From: Hydractinia symbiolongicarpus
Lineage: Eukaryota; Cnidaria; Hydrozoa; Anthoathecata; Hydractiniidae
DNA: 64,000 nt
Direction of reading: 5' to 3'
Assembly: GCF_029227915.1 (NCBI RefSeq)
Contig: NC_079879.1
Location: forward strand, 6,510,001-6,574,000
Made by a program: the position numbers and the translations under genes. Position 1 is the first letter of the stretch. Each line of letters opens with the position of its first letter. The notes beneath the pieces are model-generated. The model searched no databases, was not told where the DNA came from, and worked only from the letters and a program-made list of their open reading frames with translations. Of the stretch, positions 23,028 to 35,600 are shown in pieces.

Positions 23028-26000
23028 ATGACATCGCATGCTCAGCCTATGGAAACTCATGATGATTTATCGGAAGTTTTTACTGTAAGTTTCTTTTTTA
23101 AAAGACTGTAAGTTTTTGGTGTTGAAGTTAAACATTTTTAATTTCCATGCTCATATTTGGTTTTATTTGCCCTACCAATTTGTGAAGTGATTTTACTTTT
23201 CTTGTTGTGTTTTGTTTACAGATAACACAAGCAAAGATGTTACGTTTAGAAAATGCTCACTTGATGAAACTTTTCGAAGAGGTATTTACACTCCCTTCCA
23301 TTCACTTGTTTTTAATTCCCACTTCCTTCACCTTCCCCCTCCTTGTTTAGGTATATACCAGTTACATTTTTAGAGCCCATACCCCAGTTGGCAATTTTTA
23401 TTTTCAGGACCTCCTCCATGAACAGTTGTGTGTATTGTTTTCTGTGGGATCTTTTTAAAAAAAGTCCAACTTAAAGTTTTTTGCAGCATGATATTTGTTT
23501 TAGGCAAGTAACACGCTGACAATGTACAAATTGGGGATAGAGAAAATTAAAAGACTGATTGATAGCGTATGTTTTTTGTATACTTGCTTTAATTTGCTTG
23601 TCTAAGGCTTAAAATGTAGCCTAGATTATTCATCAAATCGTTGAACTTTAAAGCCGTAAAGGATAAGTTAGTTAGAAATTCTGAATTAAGGCTGTTGCAC
23701 CTCAATTAACAATTACCTTTAGAGTCTTTCATAGTACAGCCAATGGTGGTTACTCATTTCTTTGCTGCATGCTTAAATGAGTAAAATAATTTAATATGCA
23801 ATAAATGAATTTCTGATTTGCTTTGCTATTTAGGTTTTAAATAGATCAGCTAGATAACAGAAAAATTAATAAATAAAAAACGAGATGCCTAAATTTGTTA
23901 AGGTTTGATACATAATATATTTGGACACTGTGGGTTAAGGTGAATTACTTCAAAATGGTTTTCATTACGTACATTTTAGGCCAAGGAAAGTTAATTTTAT
24001 GTTTGCCGTACTCCAGCCTCAATAATTTTTTTAACTTTTTGGGGGAATTTTATGAACAAAAAAATCAATTACACTAATTTTTAATTATTTTTTGCCACAA
24101 TCAATGTGCAAATTGCCCTTTTATTTCATCTTTTCTAGCTCCTTGCACATCTAAGTAGCCATGTTATGAAATTTAAAAATGGCCATTTTTTGTGATGCTG
24201 TATGAGAATAATAATTAAAAGACAAGGTACTGAAATGAGTACAGTAAAAAACCGATGGTACAAAACTAAAAATAACTTTCTTACTTGTTTCGTGAACTAT
24301 GGACACAACAATTTTTTTAGTAAAAATTACAAAAAATAATATTTATTTTTGTTACATTTTTGCAGCAGACATGTCTTCATTTTCAATCATCTTTCGTTTT
24401 TTCATCTTCACCTTTAGAATTTCTTGGAACTGTTCACATTTCGGTAGTGGATGTCATCCTTGGGCATCGTCACAACCAATGTTAGTCCGCTCCTCATAAG
24501 TTTGACAATCATTTTTATTTGTATATCTTCTCGTTTTATTTTATTTTCCTGATCAACTTTTTGACACCTCTTTAACTTTTGTTAATGATTTTTGTGGTGA
24601 CTGTCCACCAAGTTGGTCATAGGGTTTAATTATCTTATAATAAATAAGCAATTCAATGGATGTTTCACAGCTGTAACTTAAAAAAAAAAAAACTTTGACA
24701 GATTGACAAGCAGAAATTTTTTTGTTTTTAAAATAATGAAATAAAAAGTTATGGAAAAAAGAAGAAATTCACTGATTTAACTAAAGTAACAAATACATAA
24801 AAAAAATTGTGCAGAAAATTAACTTTTTTGGCCTTTTTAATAAGACCAAGTTAATGCGAAAACGAAAAAAATTACTGATTTAAATATAAAATTAACAAAT
24901 GCATAAAAAAGGTGAGTGTGTGCCGTCACACAAAACAGAAAATCAACTTTTCTAGGCCTTATTAATAAGACAAAGATGTACCAAACAAAGTGATTTTTAG
25001 AGCAAAAGCTATACTAATTGTCTTTAAATTATTCTTATCATCCGAGTTCAAAACTGAATATAAAGACTGGGATATGCCACTGGTAGAAAAGAAGTGTTAA
25101 AAGTAATAAACTTAAACTAATCACAAGCGTGGCAAAGTTTATTTAAACCTTTTGTGCTGAAATTTATAAAATAAGAGTCTGATTCTCTTTATAAAGGAGG
25201 TTGAAGCTGTTAAAAGATATCTGATTGAAAAACAACAAGATCCATTTCTTAAAAGATTGATGGATGCCATGCTTCAGTTACGAGAACTAACTCTTCTTAT
25301 AAACTTATCAAGTAATCAAGGAGTCGAACGTCTAGATGAGAGAGGCAAAGATCACAAGAAAGTATTTGTATTTTGTATATTTGTTTGTTTATTGCCTGTA
25401 TTGCTTCCTGAAAGTTATAAGTCAGTTGCCAATTAATCAAGGCAGTTATAACAGCCAGACAGGAAGCAGCAAATAGATTTTGTATGGAATTTGAATGAAA
25501 ATAGATGTGACAACCTTCCTAGGAACATAATGTATAAAATTCCGCTTTCAAAATATGATTTTTATTATGATTATTATTTATAGGACGGACATGAAAGTAC
25601 AATCTCATATACAATAGGTAGGTCATTTTATTTGATAATTACTTTAAAATAGTATCTTAATTATAATTTAATTTTTGATCAATTTTTTAATTATGTTTAT
25701 TTATGTTTATAAAATCCCTGCAAAAGTAAACAAGGTTTGGTGCAAGCATTTACTTCTTTCCTAGTGGTCTTATTATTCGCTATTGCAGATCACAATGTAA
25801 ATATTTCTATCCTTCGATTTTCTTTTAAATAGTGTTGTCTTTGTTTCATTTGTAGAAATGTGTAATTGACAGGTTGATGATTATGTTGAAATAAGGGGGC
25901 TGGTGGGGTGGTAGGAGACTGAAATTTTAAAAAAGCATTATGAGGGTGTTTTAAAACAGGTCATAAAGTGATTGGGCGGTAATGATGTGAAAAAAGATCA

Positions 26001-28753
26001 GGTGAGTGGGGTATGTTCACATTACCTGCAGGTGAATTTTCACTTAAAAACAAAAAGGAACGGTATGAAATGGAACTAAACGAAACAAAAAAAAACTTTA
26101 ATTTAATCGGATATTCTGCTAATTATTCTTTCGTTTCTATTTTTTTCCATTTCTCTGACAAGTAAGTTAAAAATATCAAGGCTCTTTCAGTTTAAATTAA
26201 AAGGAATCGAAATAAAAAAATTATCAACTTTTTGTAGTGCACGAGAATGCTGAAAGTGCTGCATCAAGCTCACCAAGTTTTGAAAGATATAAACCGCAAA
26301 CCGATCCAATCAAATTAAACCCAACTTCAATATTTAATAAAGGATCCACCGAGAAAGCTTCTTTTGCTGAAACTACTTCATCTGTTGCAATGTGTTCTAA
26401 TACAAGCAGTTTAAATGCTGTTTCATCAGATTTAAACTGTCCGTTCTGCAATGTACATTTCTCTGTGAAGAGAGATTTAACTCGACACATTCGAATTCAT
26501 ACTGGTGAGAAACCATTTGGTTGTAATGTAAGTGCAGTCATGACATTGCTATTCACAACTTTTTTCAATTTTCTCTTTCTACTATATTTAATATCATTTT
26601 TTTTATAAACGTCATTCCCCAAAATTTCAAATTTTTTTGTTTTTTTTCTTTTTTTTGGACATCAAAAATAAAAAAATAAAATAACCTCTACTGGCTACTC
26701 TGGTAAACTCCTTGAAACTTCTGAAAATGAAATAAGCTCCCTGATAAAACAAGTGGAATTGGGGTGGCCATCTTGGAAGTTGAAAATTATGTTTTTATTA
26801 CGGTTTTCTTGTGTGCGTGTGAGTCTTAAACATCTTCCACAAATTTGTAGGTATTACCGATATTTTAAATTTTGTTAAAGCTTTAAAATATTAATAACTT
26901 AATTTGGCAACAGCAACTTTGTGACATTTATTTTTTTAAACAGAGTAATCAGTCATGGCTCCTTCTGAACGGTATATAACTTCAAGAGTAGTTTATTATA
27001 CTCGTTTCAGGCATCTACCTTGATCCATATTATCTATATTGTTGTTCATTATGCACTTGTTTGTGTGGATGACTTCTTCTTCTTCCATAAGAAAACGATA
27101 TAGGTTTTTTTGTGAAAAAAAAATTAAGATCATCTGCAACAGTATTATGATATTATCTTCGATTTTAGATTTGTGGAAAATCGTTTGCTCGAAAGGACTT
27201 TTTAAACAAACACATACGTGTTCACACAGGTGCGAAACCTCACCATTGCACTGACTGTGGAAGATGTTTCTCTCAACGTTCAAACTTAACTAAACATATG
27301 ATAACACACAGAAAGGTAGGTTTGCCTCTTGAGGTTGGGGAAGCTACCTAGCCACATCTAATCCAAATGTGATTTTGTAATGAGGGATCTAAATTCAAGC
27401 CCATTGTTTTTGCTTCTTTAACCAAAAATCAAGACAGGATTTTAACAAAAAGTGTCTCATGTTATGGATCAGCCAAATACAGACAAATATGGATATGTTA
27501 ATAATAACTTTTCTGGGCGTGTGATATTTTCAAACAATCCATGATAAAAGTGACAGTGTGTTTTTACTGTAACTATTCAATTTGGCATACACGCGGAATA
27601 AGGTGTGTTTAACTTGAAATTTACGCACATGATCGAATAAGCCACTCCAATATCCTGCTAGTTTGTGTGTTAATTCAAAAGATATAGACAACGGAAACTC
27701 ATAGAGTTATGCTTTTCTTTGATAAATCTTTAGTCAATTTGGCGAAATTTATTTCAGCAAAAGTCCTTGGAAAACTCACTAATTGCGAAATTCGCGAAAA
27801 TTATTTCTGGCGAAATTTGTTTTTTTTTCTTTTTTAAAAACGATTTATACTAATTTTTCCATCTGACGGAGGTAGAAATGGATTAACCTAATCCTGTAGT
27901 AATAAAATCCGTAATTTTCAACTACAGCAGTCTTATCTTAAAAATAAATAAAAATAAAATAAATAAAAAAGAATCAATACATTAAAATTTTTCTCTATAG
28001 GAAACAGGTTTCTTTCGTCAAGAAGACATTATTTTTTCTACTTGCTTTTGATGTTAATGTGCATTTTTAAATTTGATACACATCTCGGATAAACACATTC
28101 TGTTTTGAACTTTGAACATTAGATTAAGTTAAAAACCTATGGGTTTTTTTTATATCTAATTAACTCCAAAACACACTGCTACTTTGTATTCTGCATCTGT
28201 GGTATTCCGCATCTGTGGTATTTCGCATCTGTGGTATTCCGCATCTGTGGTATTCCGCATCTGTGGTATTCCGCATCTTTGGTATTCCGCATCTGTGGTA
28301 TTTCCCATCTGCTATGCCGCATCTGTATAGTATTCTGATGCCTGAATAAATTCAGTCGAAATTTTAAACGTAACTTTTCTGTAAATACTCTGGATCAGAT
28401 CTATTCGTGATTTCATCCTTTATGAATTTAACCTTCGGCCTTGCATTGTATTATGTATGATAAAAATATCTACCATAATTATCTGAATTAGCGCCCCGGC
28501 TCAAATTAGCGCCCCCTTCGAATTAAATTGTATCTTTTTTTAATTTCAGAATCATCAATTCTCTTGCTCAACATGCCATCGAACTTTCCACCATCATCAA
28601 ATCAACCTGAAAAGACACGAGACGATGCACTCAAGTAAAGGTTATACATGCAAGATGTGTGTCAAACAGTTTTTAAATAAATCTTCCCTCCATCCACCTT
28701 CTGAACAACCAAGAGAAAGCGAATATATTGTTGCAGCTTTGCCCCCATCTTGA
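23028..28753 (+). CDS. C2H2 zinc-finger protein with N-terminal helical region, eight coding exons
   Basis: Coding exons: 23028-23084, 23222-23281, 23504-23566, 25197-25361, 25584-25617, 26238-26527, 27169-27315 and 28550-28753. All are in phase and encode 339 residues. Residues 15-95 are helical and charged (likely coiled coil, encoded by small exons); about 115-190 are Ser/Thr-rich and look disordered. Four C2H2 fingers follow: C194/C197/H210/H214 with a TGEKP-type linker, C222/C225/H238/H242 with linker TGAKP, C250/C253/H266/H270, and C278/C281/H295/H299, the last with 13 rather than 12 residues between Cys and His. A fifth, C306/C309, keeps one His (H320) and runs into a proline-rich tail, so it is incomplete. 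It is probably a DNA-binding transcription regulator; I cannot assign an orthologue. Introns separate fingers 1/2 and 3/4. Confidence 0.87.
27725..27880 (+). repeat. Dispersed GCGAAAATT-rich repeat, copy 1
   Basis: Several GCGAAATT / GCGAAAATT words are followed by a T-rich run and AAAACGATTTATAC, then a C/T-rich block. The same order recurs at 37130-37320 and 63775-63910. It lies in intron 7 of the zinc-finger gene. Confidence 0.5.
28186..28336 (+). repeat. 16-bp minisatellite in zinc-finger intron 7
   Basis: About eight consecutive copies of TGGTATTCCGCATCTG with one- or two-base variants, followed by a truncated copy and a diverged one. There is no spacer sequence, so it is a tandem repeat rather than a CRISPR array. 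Confidence 0.92.
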
Positions 28754-29627
28754 TTTATGCGTTCTGGAGTAATAAAAGATTTGAAATATTTTTTAAAAAA
28801 TATACCTTAGTTGCTGGAATAAGTTATGATTTTAGAAAAATAGCCCAGCAAAATTTTACCAGATGAGTTTTGTATTGTTTTTTTGTACATTAAAATAACT
28901 TACAGAGAACAAGATTTTGTATTTTAAAAAAAATATTTATATTTTCTTTTATAATTTATGTTTTCATTGCAATTTTTTGTTTGTTTGTTTGTTTGTTTGT
29001 TTGTTTGTTTTTATCAGAAACCAAAGGAAGGTCTTAATAGTCTATAGGTTTTTTATTTTATTTTTTGTATTTTTATTGAGAATGAAAAGATTTTTATTTG
29101 AATGTTAAATATTGAGCTTGCAAGTCTTTTCTAGTCAAAAATTTGTGTGTACCTAACACCTTAAAATTTGCTTTAAAGGTTATGTTGTCTTGAAAACTGA
29201 AGACTGTGTAAGGAAAAAATTGTGCATAATTTTATGCTCTCAAAAAGGCTTCATTGTGTCCAGTAAATAAACTGCACTGGTAAAAGCTTCTAATAATGTT
29301 AATCTTGGTGCTTCGTTTCAAGAAAAATGGATCTGTGATTTTACGTGCCTTGTGTGTGGCATACATAAAGTGAAAAAAAGCATCAGCTTGCACATTAAGT
29401 TTTCATTCTTTGGTTAATTCTGTGAAACTTGTTGTTTTAATTATATTGCCAAATTACTTCACTTCTTATTTCTCTAACCGGGAATGTTTCTTGGTTAAGT
29501 TTCTACTAGCATCTGGTGACAGTCTTGACAAAAATAAAATTATATTTACTGTAGTAATACTTCATACACCATGTCAATGTCAAAAGAGAAGTTCATCTTT
29601 GTGTGATATTCATTTTTTATTTGTTAT
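28754..29627. other. Zinc-finger 3' region and spacer to FNTA, with a TTTG microsatellite
   Basis: Contains a poly(A) signal just after the zinc-finger stop and a (TTTG)n run of about nine units at 28975-29012. The remainder is AT-rich with no supported gene. Confidence 0.55.
28771..28776 (+). terminator. Poly(A) signal AATAAA, zinc-finger gene
   Basis: Canonical hexamer only 18 nt after the stop codon, implying a very short 3' UTR unless a later signal is used. Confidence 0.45.
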
Positions 29628-29629
29628 AG
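29628..29629 (+). promoter_or_regulatory. 3' splice acceptor 20 nt before the FNTA start codon
   Basis: A T-rich tract ending TTGTTATAG precedes the leader and the ATG at 29650. Third example of the acceptor-before-ATG layout in this gene cluster. Confidence 0.55.
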
Positions 29630-29649
29630 TTTATCTTTAAGAAAGAAAA

Positions 29650-32600
29650 ATGTCTTCTTCAGAAAGTGAAGATGAAGATTGGATTCTGTATCGTGAAAGA
29701 GAAGAATGGAAAGATGTGGTTCCAATTCCACAAGATGATGGACCGCATCCTGTTGTTGCTATTGCCTACTCGGATCGATGTATGATTTTTAAATTTTCAT
29801 TTGATATTTTTTTGTACACTGAAATGCCTCCTTAAGTATCATCTTAATCCATTTTGCTTGAAAATTTTTTTCCCGTTATCGTAAAAAACTTTCTCGAACA
29901 CTAAACCTTCTTAGTTACAACTTAAAATACAGTAGCAGCTCTGCTACCATGTTGTGCAACATTTAGTAAATTTAAAGCCTTGAATATAACAGGGTATCAT
30001 TCTGTCAGTAATGTCAGGAGTTGTCAACAATTTCGAAAATATAGATAAAATAGCGTAGCGTTTGATCTTTTAATGAAATTTCAGGAAAAATAACAGGGAT
30101 TGTAAACTTTTCACTGAATCCCCGTATTGCATATGATTTCCATTTTAATATGTTTTTCAATGTCAGTTTTTATTTTTAGCTTGTATTTGTTTCATCATTT
30201 ATTTTTTTTTTTCTTCATGTCTATTGCATTTTTTCTTCTTTTTGAACATTCAACTAAAATACCAGGCACAGCTATAGAAAAAAGTATGAGAGAATACTGG
30301 AAAGTGTCAGGAAATTTTAAAAATGTCAGGAGTATCAAAAAAATGAAAAAGTTCAACTTTTAAGTAAACGCCCTGTATAACCATTTCGTAGGTAATATAT
30401 ATATTTAAGAGTCTTTTTTACGCTTTAAAATTGCTGGCGTTATGTTTGCCAGTGTAATACACTTAAATATGTATTTTCTTGCAAAAGAATTTAGCCCGGA
30501 ATAGGCCATCCAATACACCTTTTCCCGAATTTCATAAATTATAAAAAGTATGACGTCATCCAAAATTTTATAATGGTTCTATGCTCTTTAAATAAGGATA
30601 TTCAGATAGGATAAAACTGGTTTTTTTAAGCAACATAATGTTAATGGTTGGATTTTATTTAGATTTGAAGAATATAATTATTTTGAAAACGAGGCTATTT
30701 TTAAGAAAGCTTATCCAAATAAAGGGCTTGACCGTAACTTTCAGTTCGCAATTGAGGCACTTAACGAACAGAAATCTTAACGAAATTAGGTAATTTGTTT
30801 AACCTTTTGCTAAGAAACTTAGGGATAAGAATCATTTTAGTATCGACCTCTTTAATCGAGTTTGACATAATTAGGAAATTCGGGAACGGTCTATTCGTCG
30901 CTTTTTCTACAACTAAGACTTGACTATGCAGATTACCAGAAATTTTCTCTTTTGAAGCTAAAAATTTAAAACAAGAACAACCTTTAGAGGAGTCTTTTTT
31001 GTCAAAATACATATGCCAAATTGTATATATTTGACCATTCGCCAAATTTAATCCAAGCTACAATCCAGGACATAAATTTTTGCAAAGAAGGGCGGTCTTT
31101 TAAAGTTTGTAACCACAAGAACTTAAGAAAGCCGTTTAAAATGCACTCCGAACTCACCAAAGTTTAATTGTAATTTAGGACTTAGATCTTACGGTTTTCG
31201 ATTTCGATCCGCATGGCTGATGTCAACACCCCCGATTTCCTCGGCTTTTTGCACCTTTCTGAGTCGTAAAGCGGATTGTTCCATAATGCGGACATTGTGG
31301 ACAAGCAGCTAGCGTGTTTTCGACGTTAAATTATCCGCCTACATTCTGTTAAAGTAGTAAAACTTATAGCCTACCGACTGCATAGTACCGGCGAGAAATA
31401 GCCAAATAACAGCCTTTTGCAAAAAATATGTCCAGTATTATAATTTAGGCAGAAAAAAAGTATTAGAAAAAAAGTTATAGTTTGACTATTCCACAAATTT
31501 CATCCACGCCATAAATGCTGTATTAGAAAGTCGCTAAATTCTTCCTGTTTGGTATAATGGTGCTTTATGATATTAAGGTTCTGTTGGGAAAGGTTTCCGG
31601 ACTTCCACCTATTCCCAAACTCTTTACTAAAATCATTTTTTATCTCTAGTTAAAGATGTTTTCGACTATTTGCGTGCTATTTTGAAAGCTGACGAGCAAA
31701 GTGAGAGAGCATTGCAATTAGTGACTGACGCCATTGCGTTAAATGCTGCCAACTACACTGTGTGGTAAGTCACCCGTTGCTACGAAGACGTGCTCTTGTT
31801 TCAAACTGTTGTAAGGTTTAATATCTCCACCTGGCTTTCTCCTGGAGAGCATCCTAGGATATGATTTTTCCCTAACATTTTATTTTATACGAGAATACCT
31901 TTTAACAACCTATATTATTCATTCAGGCATTTTCGAAGAATATTGTTGAAGTCACTGGACAAGAATTTGAAAGAAGAATTGGAATACGTTACTCGTATTA
32001 TACGTTCTCAACCAAAGAACTATCAAGTTTGGTAGGTAATCGAATGTTTTATACAGGCTATGTGAATATTAAACGTTCGCAATGCCTGTTGTAAGTGTCA
32101 GTGCAGACGAATTGGTATTGAAAGTGGAAGGATCAATACAGTGGACTCTCTATAACTCGAACAGCCACGGGGAATCGGAAACCGTTCGAGTTATAGAGAG
32201 GTTCGGATAATAGAGAGTTTTTCCAAGTTTTTGTATAAATTTTGTATAAATGGCCAATTAAGCGTGATTTTTCTCCCTTATATGGAATGGGAACGAAATC
32301 TTTCTTTGTACAAAAATACAAAACATCAATACTTAAGAATCCTGTTTACGTTTTGTTCGAATGACATTCGAATCACTTAAGACCCTTCACACATCTAGTT
32401 AAGACTCTATTTGCGTTTACAGAGCCAAAACAATGCAAAAAAACTGCTTGTGTCATATAAAGTTCTAGATAAATGTTGCGACGTTTGAGTTAGAGAGAGG
32501 AAATACCAGAAAAGACTAAGAAAAACGATCGACTTAAGGAGAGATTTGAGTTATAGGGGTCGAGTAATAGAGAGTTTTTTAAGAGATTTTATTAGGAAAT

Positions 32601-35600
32601 TCCCACCGTCCCACCGTAATCGTTCGAGTTAGGAGAGATTCGAGTTATAGAGGTTCGAGTTATAGAGAGTCCACTGTATAGTGAATAAGAAGTCGCCACC
32701 ATCGTTGAGGGATCCCCAGATCGGCCAAAGTGCTAGTCAAATTTTAACTTTTAGTGCTTTCAAAGCCTTCTTTATTTATTGCTCTCTGATATAAAAAATT
32801 TGATTTCATTCACTTAAAAGGACTATTTTAAACTTTGCAGCTAGTTTTGGTTGGATATAACCAAATCAAGATGGCGTACCGATCGGACGTATCTTGGTCT
32901 GTTCGTTTGCTTTTGACGATTATATTTTGTTGCATTGTTTGGAAAAGGAGTCATTGTAGCACAGATGTTTACAATAATGTGAAATATCACTAACACGAAA
33001 CTCAACCTGGACCCAAAGGAAGATTGCGGACCTATCGAAATTACTTGGTAAGAGAGGTCTAAAAGTTTTCCACCAAAATGTAAGAGGATTACTTGCAAAT
33101 ATAGATGGAGTAAAAACTTTGTTATGCGATTTTAAAGGGATTGATATTCTTACATTATCAGAAACACACATAAACACAGATACATTCAACGAAAATTGTG
33201 AACTTTACCGTCTGCCGGGGTACACATTTATAAATCGCAACAGAAAGAAGGGTACTTGTGGTGGCGTCGGAATGTATATTTCTGAAAGAGTAAAGTGGGT
33301 ACGTAGAGAAGACCTAGAAAACGAGAAAGTTGAATGTATTTGGATTGAAATTTTTTTAAAAATTGGAAAGAGTTTTCTTGTAGGATCGTTATACAGACAC
33401 CCCCGGTTGGATCCAAATATCTACCATCAAAATTTAGCTCGCTATTAAACGATATGCTTGATATAGTAATTTGTGAATTAAAGAAGTTACAATCCTTGGA
33501 GACGTAAATGTTAATTATCTTAAGAAAGATGATAATAAAGAAGTTAAAGACGTTTTTGTTCATTTTGGTTTTGAACAAATTGTTAAAAAAGCAACAAGAA
33601 TTACCAACGACTCTAGAATGTTAATTGACACCATTTTTACAACGCATCGAACAAACATTCCATCGCATGACATCATACCAACTAGCATAGGAGATCATGA
33701 TATGGTTGGATACGTACGAAAAATAAACTTTGAGAAATTTAAACCTAGGAATATAAAATGCAGAAACTATTTAAATTATGACCACGTTAAAATGTGCGAA
33801 GAGTTGCATAATATAAACTGGGAGCCTTTATACTTATGTACGAATGTAAACACTGCATGGTCGACAAGCTTACAAACATTTTCAACAAACATGCACCAGT
33901 AATTGATAAACGTGTAAAGGGTCGTTTATGCCCTTGGATGACAACTGATATCCGTGTATTAATGACTGACAGGGACAAAGCACTACGTTACGCTCGGAAA
34001 ACCAAACTGAACTGCGAAACAAGTGCACAAATGCTGTGAACATGGCTAAGTTTAATTCCAACAAAAAGCTTTTAGAAGAAAATTCAGATAAACCAAGGAA
34101 GTTTTGGCAGACAATAAAAAATATCATGCCTTGCAAATCCAAAGGAACGTTCTGTAGATCACACTTTCTTAAAGACGGTTGTGTTAAAGCTGACACTCCT
34201 GTTCAAAAATCTAACTTACTAAGCAATTTCAAATGTTGCATTGACTTTAGAAAAGAAATCCATTTTCATGAAAGATTTCATTTGGCGCCAACGAAACAAA
34301 TTCGAACCAATATCAACACAAAGGTTTGATTTTAAATATGTTTCCAAGTCTTTCGTAGAAAAGGAATTGAAGAACTTAAAACGCCACAAGGCAACTGGTA
34401 TTGATAACCTTCCACCAGCTTTGATGAAAGATAGTGCTAATGAAATATCACAACCGCTGTGTTTCATAATCAACTTGTCACTGAGTACAGCAGACGTACC
34501 TACAGAATGGAAACACGCTACTGTTACACCAAAACACAAGTCGGGACCATCTACCAAAGTTGACAACTATCGTTCAATTTCGATTCTACCAATTGCCTCA
34601 AAAATCCTTGAACGAGCTGTACATACACAATTGATGGAATACTTGGAGAAAAATAATTTGCTTTCTGAGCAACAGTTCGGATATCGACGTAAGAGATCAA
34701 CGGATATTGCAGCTACAGTATTCCTCGACAGCATTCGTACTGAAATTGATCGTGGAAATTTAGTTGGAGCAACCTTTATAGATTTGTCTAAAACCTTCGA
34801 CACAGTGGGCCACAGTATTCTGCTGTCAAAGCTACCATCTTTTGGCATTCACGACAATGAGTTAAATTGGTTCACTGACTACCTTTTCAATCGGAAACAA
34901 ACAAGTCGTTTATGAAAATTCGAAATCCAACGTTTCAAATATAACATGCGGTGTTCCACAAGGCTCCATTTTAGGACCCTTGTTGTTTTTGATTTACTTC
35001 AACGATTTTAAATCAGCCCTACGTAAGAGTAAAACAGTGAAATTTGCTGATGACACCGTGTTGTATGTTGCACACAAGTTCGTACAGGATATTGAATATG
35101 CTTTGAATGGTGACCTTTAAAATATATCGACATATCTCGCAAATAACGATCTGGTTGTAAATTAGAAAAAGGGTAAAACAGAGGTGATGTTATTCGGTAG
35201 TGGGAAAAAATTGTCATCTATACCACACAAACCGAATATTCAATTTGGTACAGTTGATATTAACGTAACGAAGCGCTACAAGTATCTTGGTTCTACAATT
35301 GATCCAACTCTAACTCTATCAGATAACTTCAACAAAGCATATAAAAAAGCTTCTTGTTTACGTCTGTTACAAAATCTGAGAAAGAACATGGACAATAATA
35401 CTGCCACAACAATTTACAACACTATGATTATACCACTGGTAGTTTTCAACAGTATTATAAACTTGAACTTCTCAAGAACCGAAATAAATAAATTGAATTC
35501 TCTGACAGCCGTGCAAAACAGATTACTAAAAACGCAAACATTAAATCAACTTACACCGTTATTTTGCGACATGCTTGTAAAACGGTTAAGAAATGCATTG

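Noticed and set aside
24299-24499. 66-residue frame inside zinc-finger intron 3 as an extra exon
   Set aside because: Reading it into the transcript would break the clean phase between exons 3 and 4, and it has no similarity to the family.
28186-28336. Possible CRISPR array
   Set aside because: The units abut directly without unique spacers, and the context is a eukaryotic intron.
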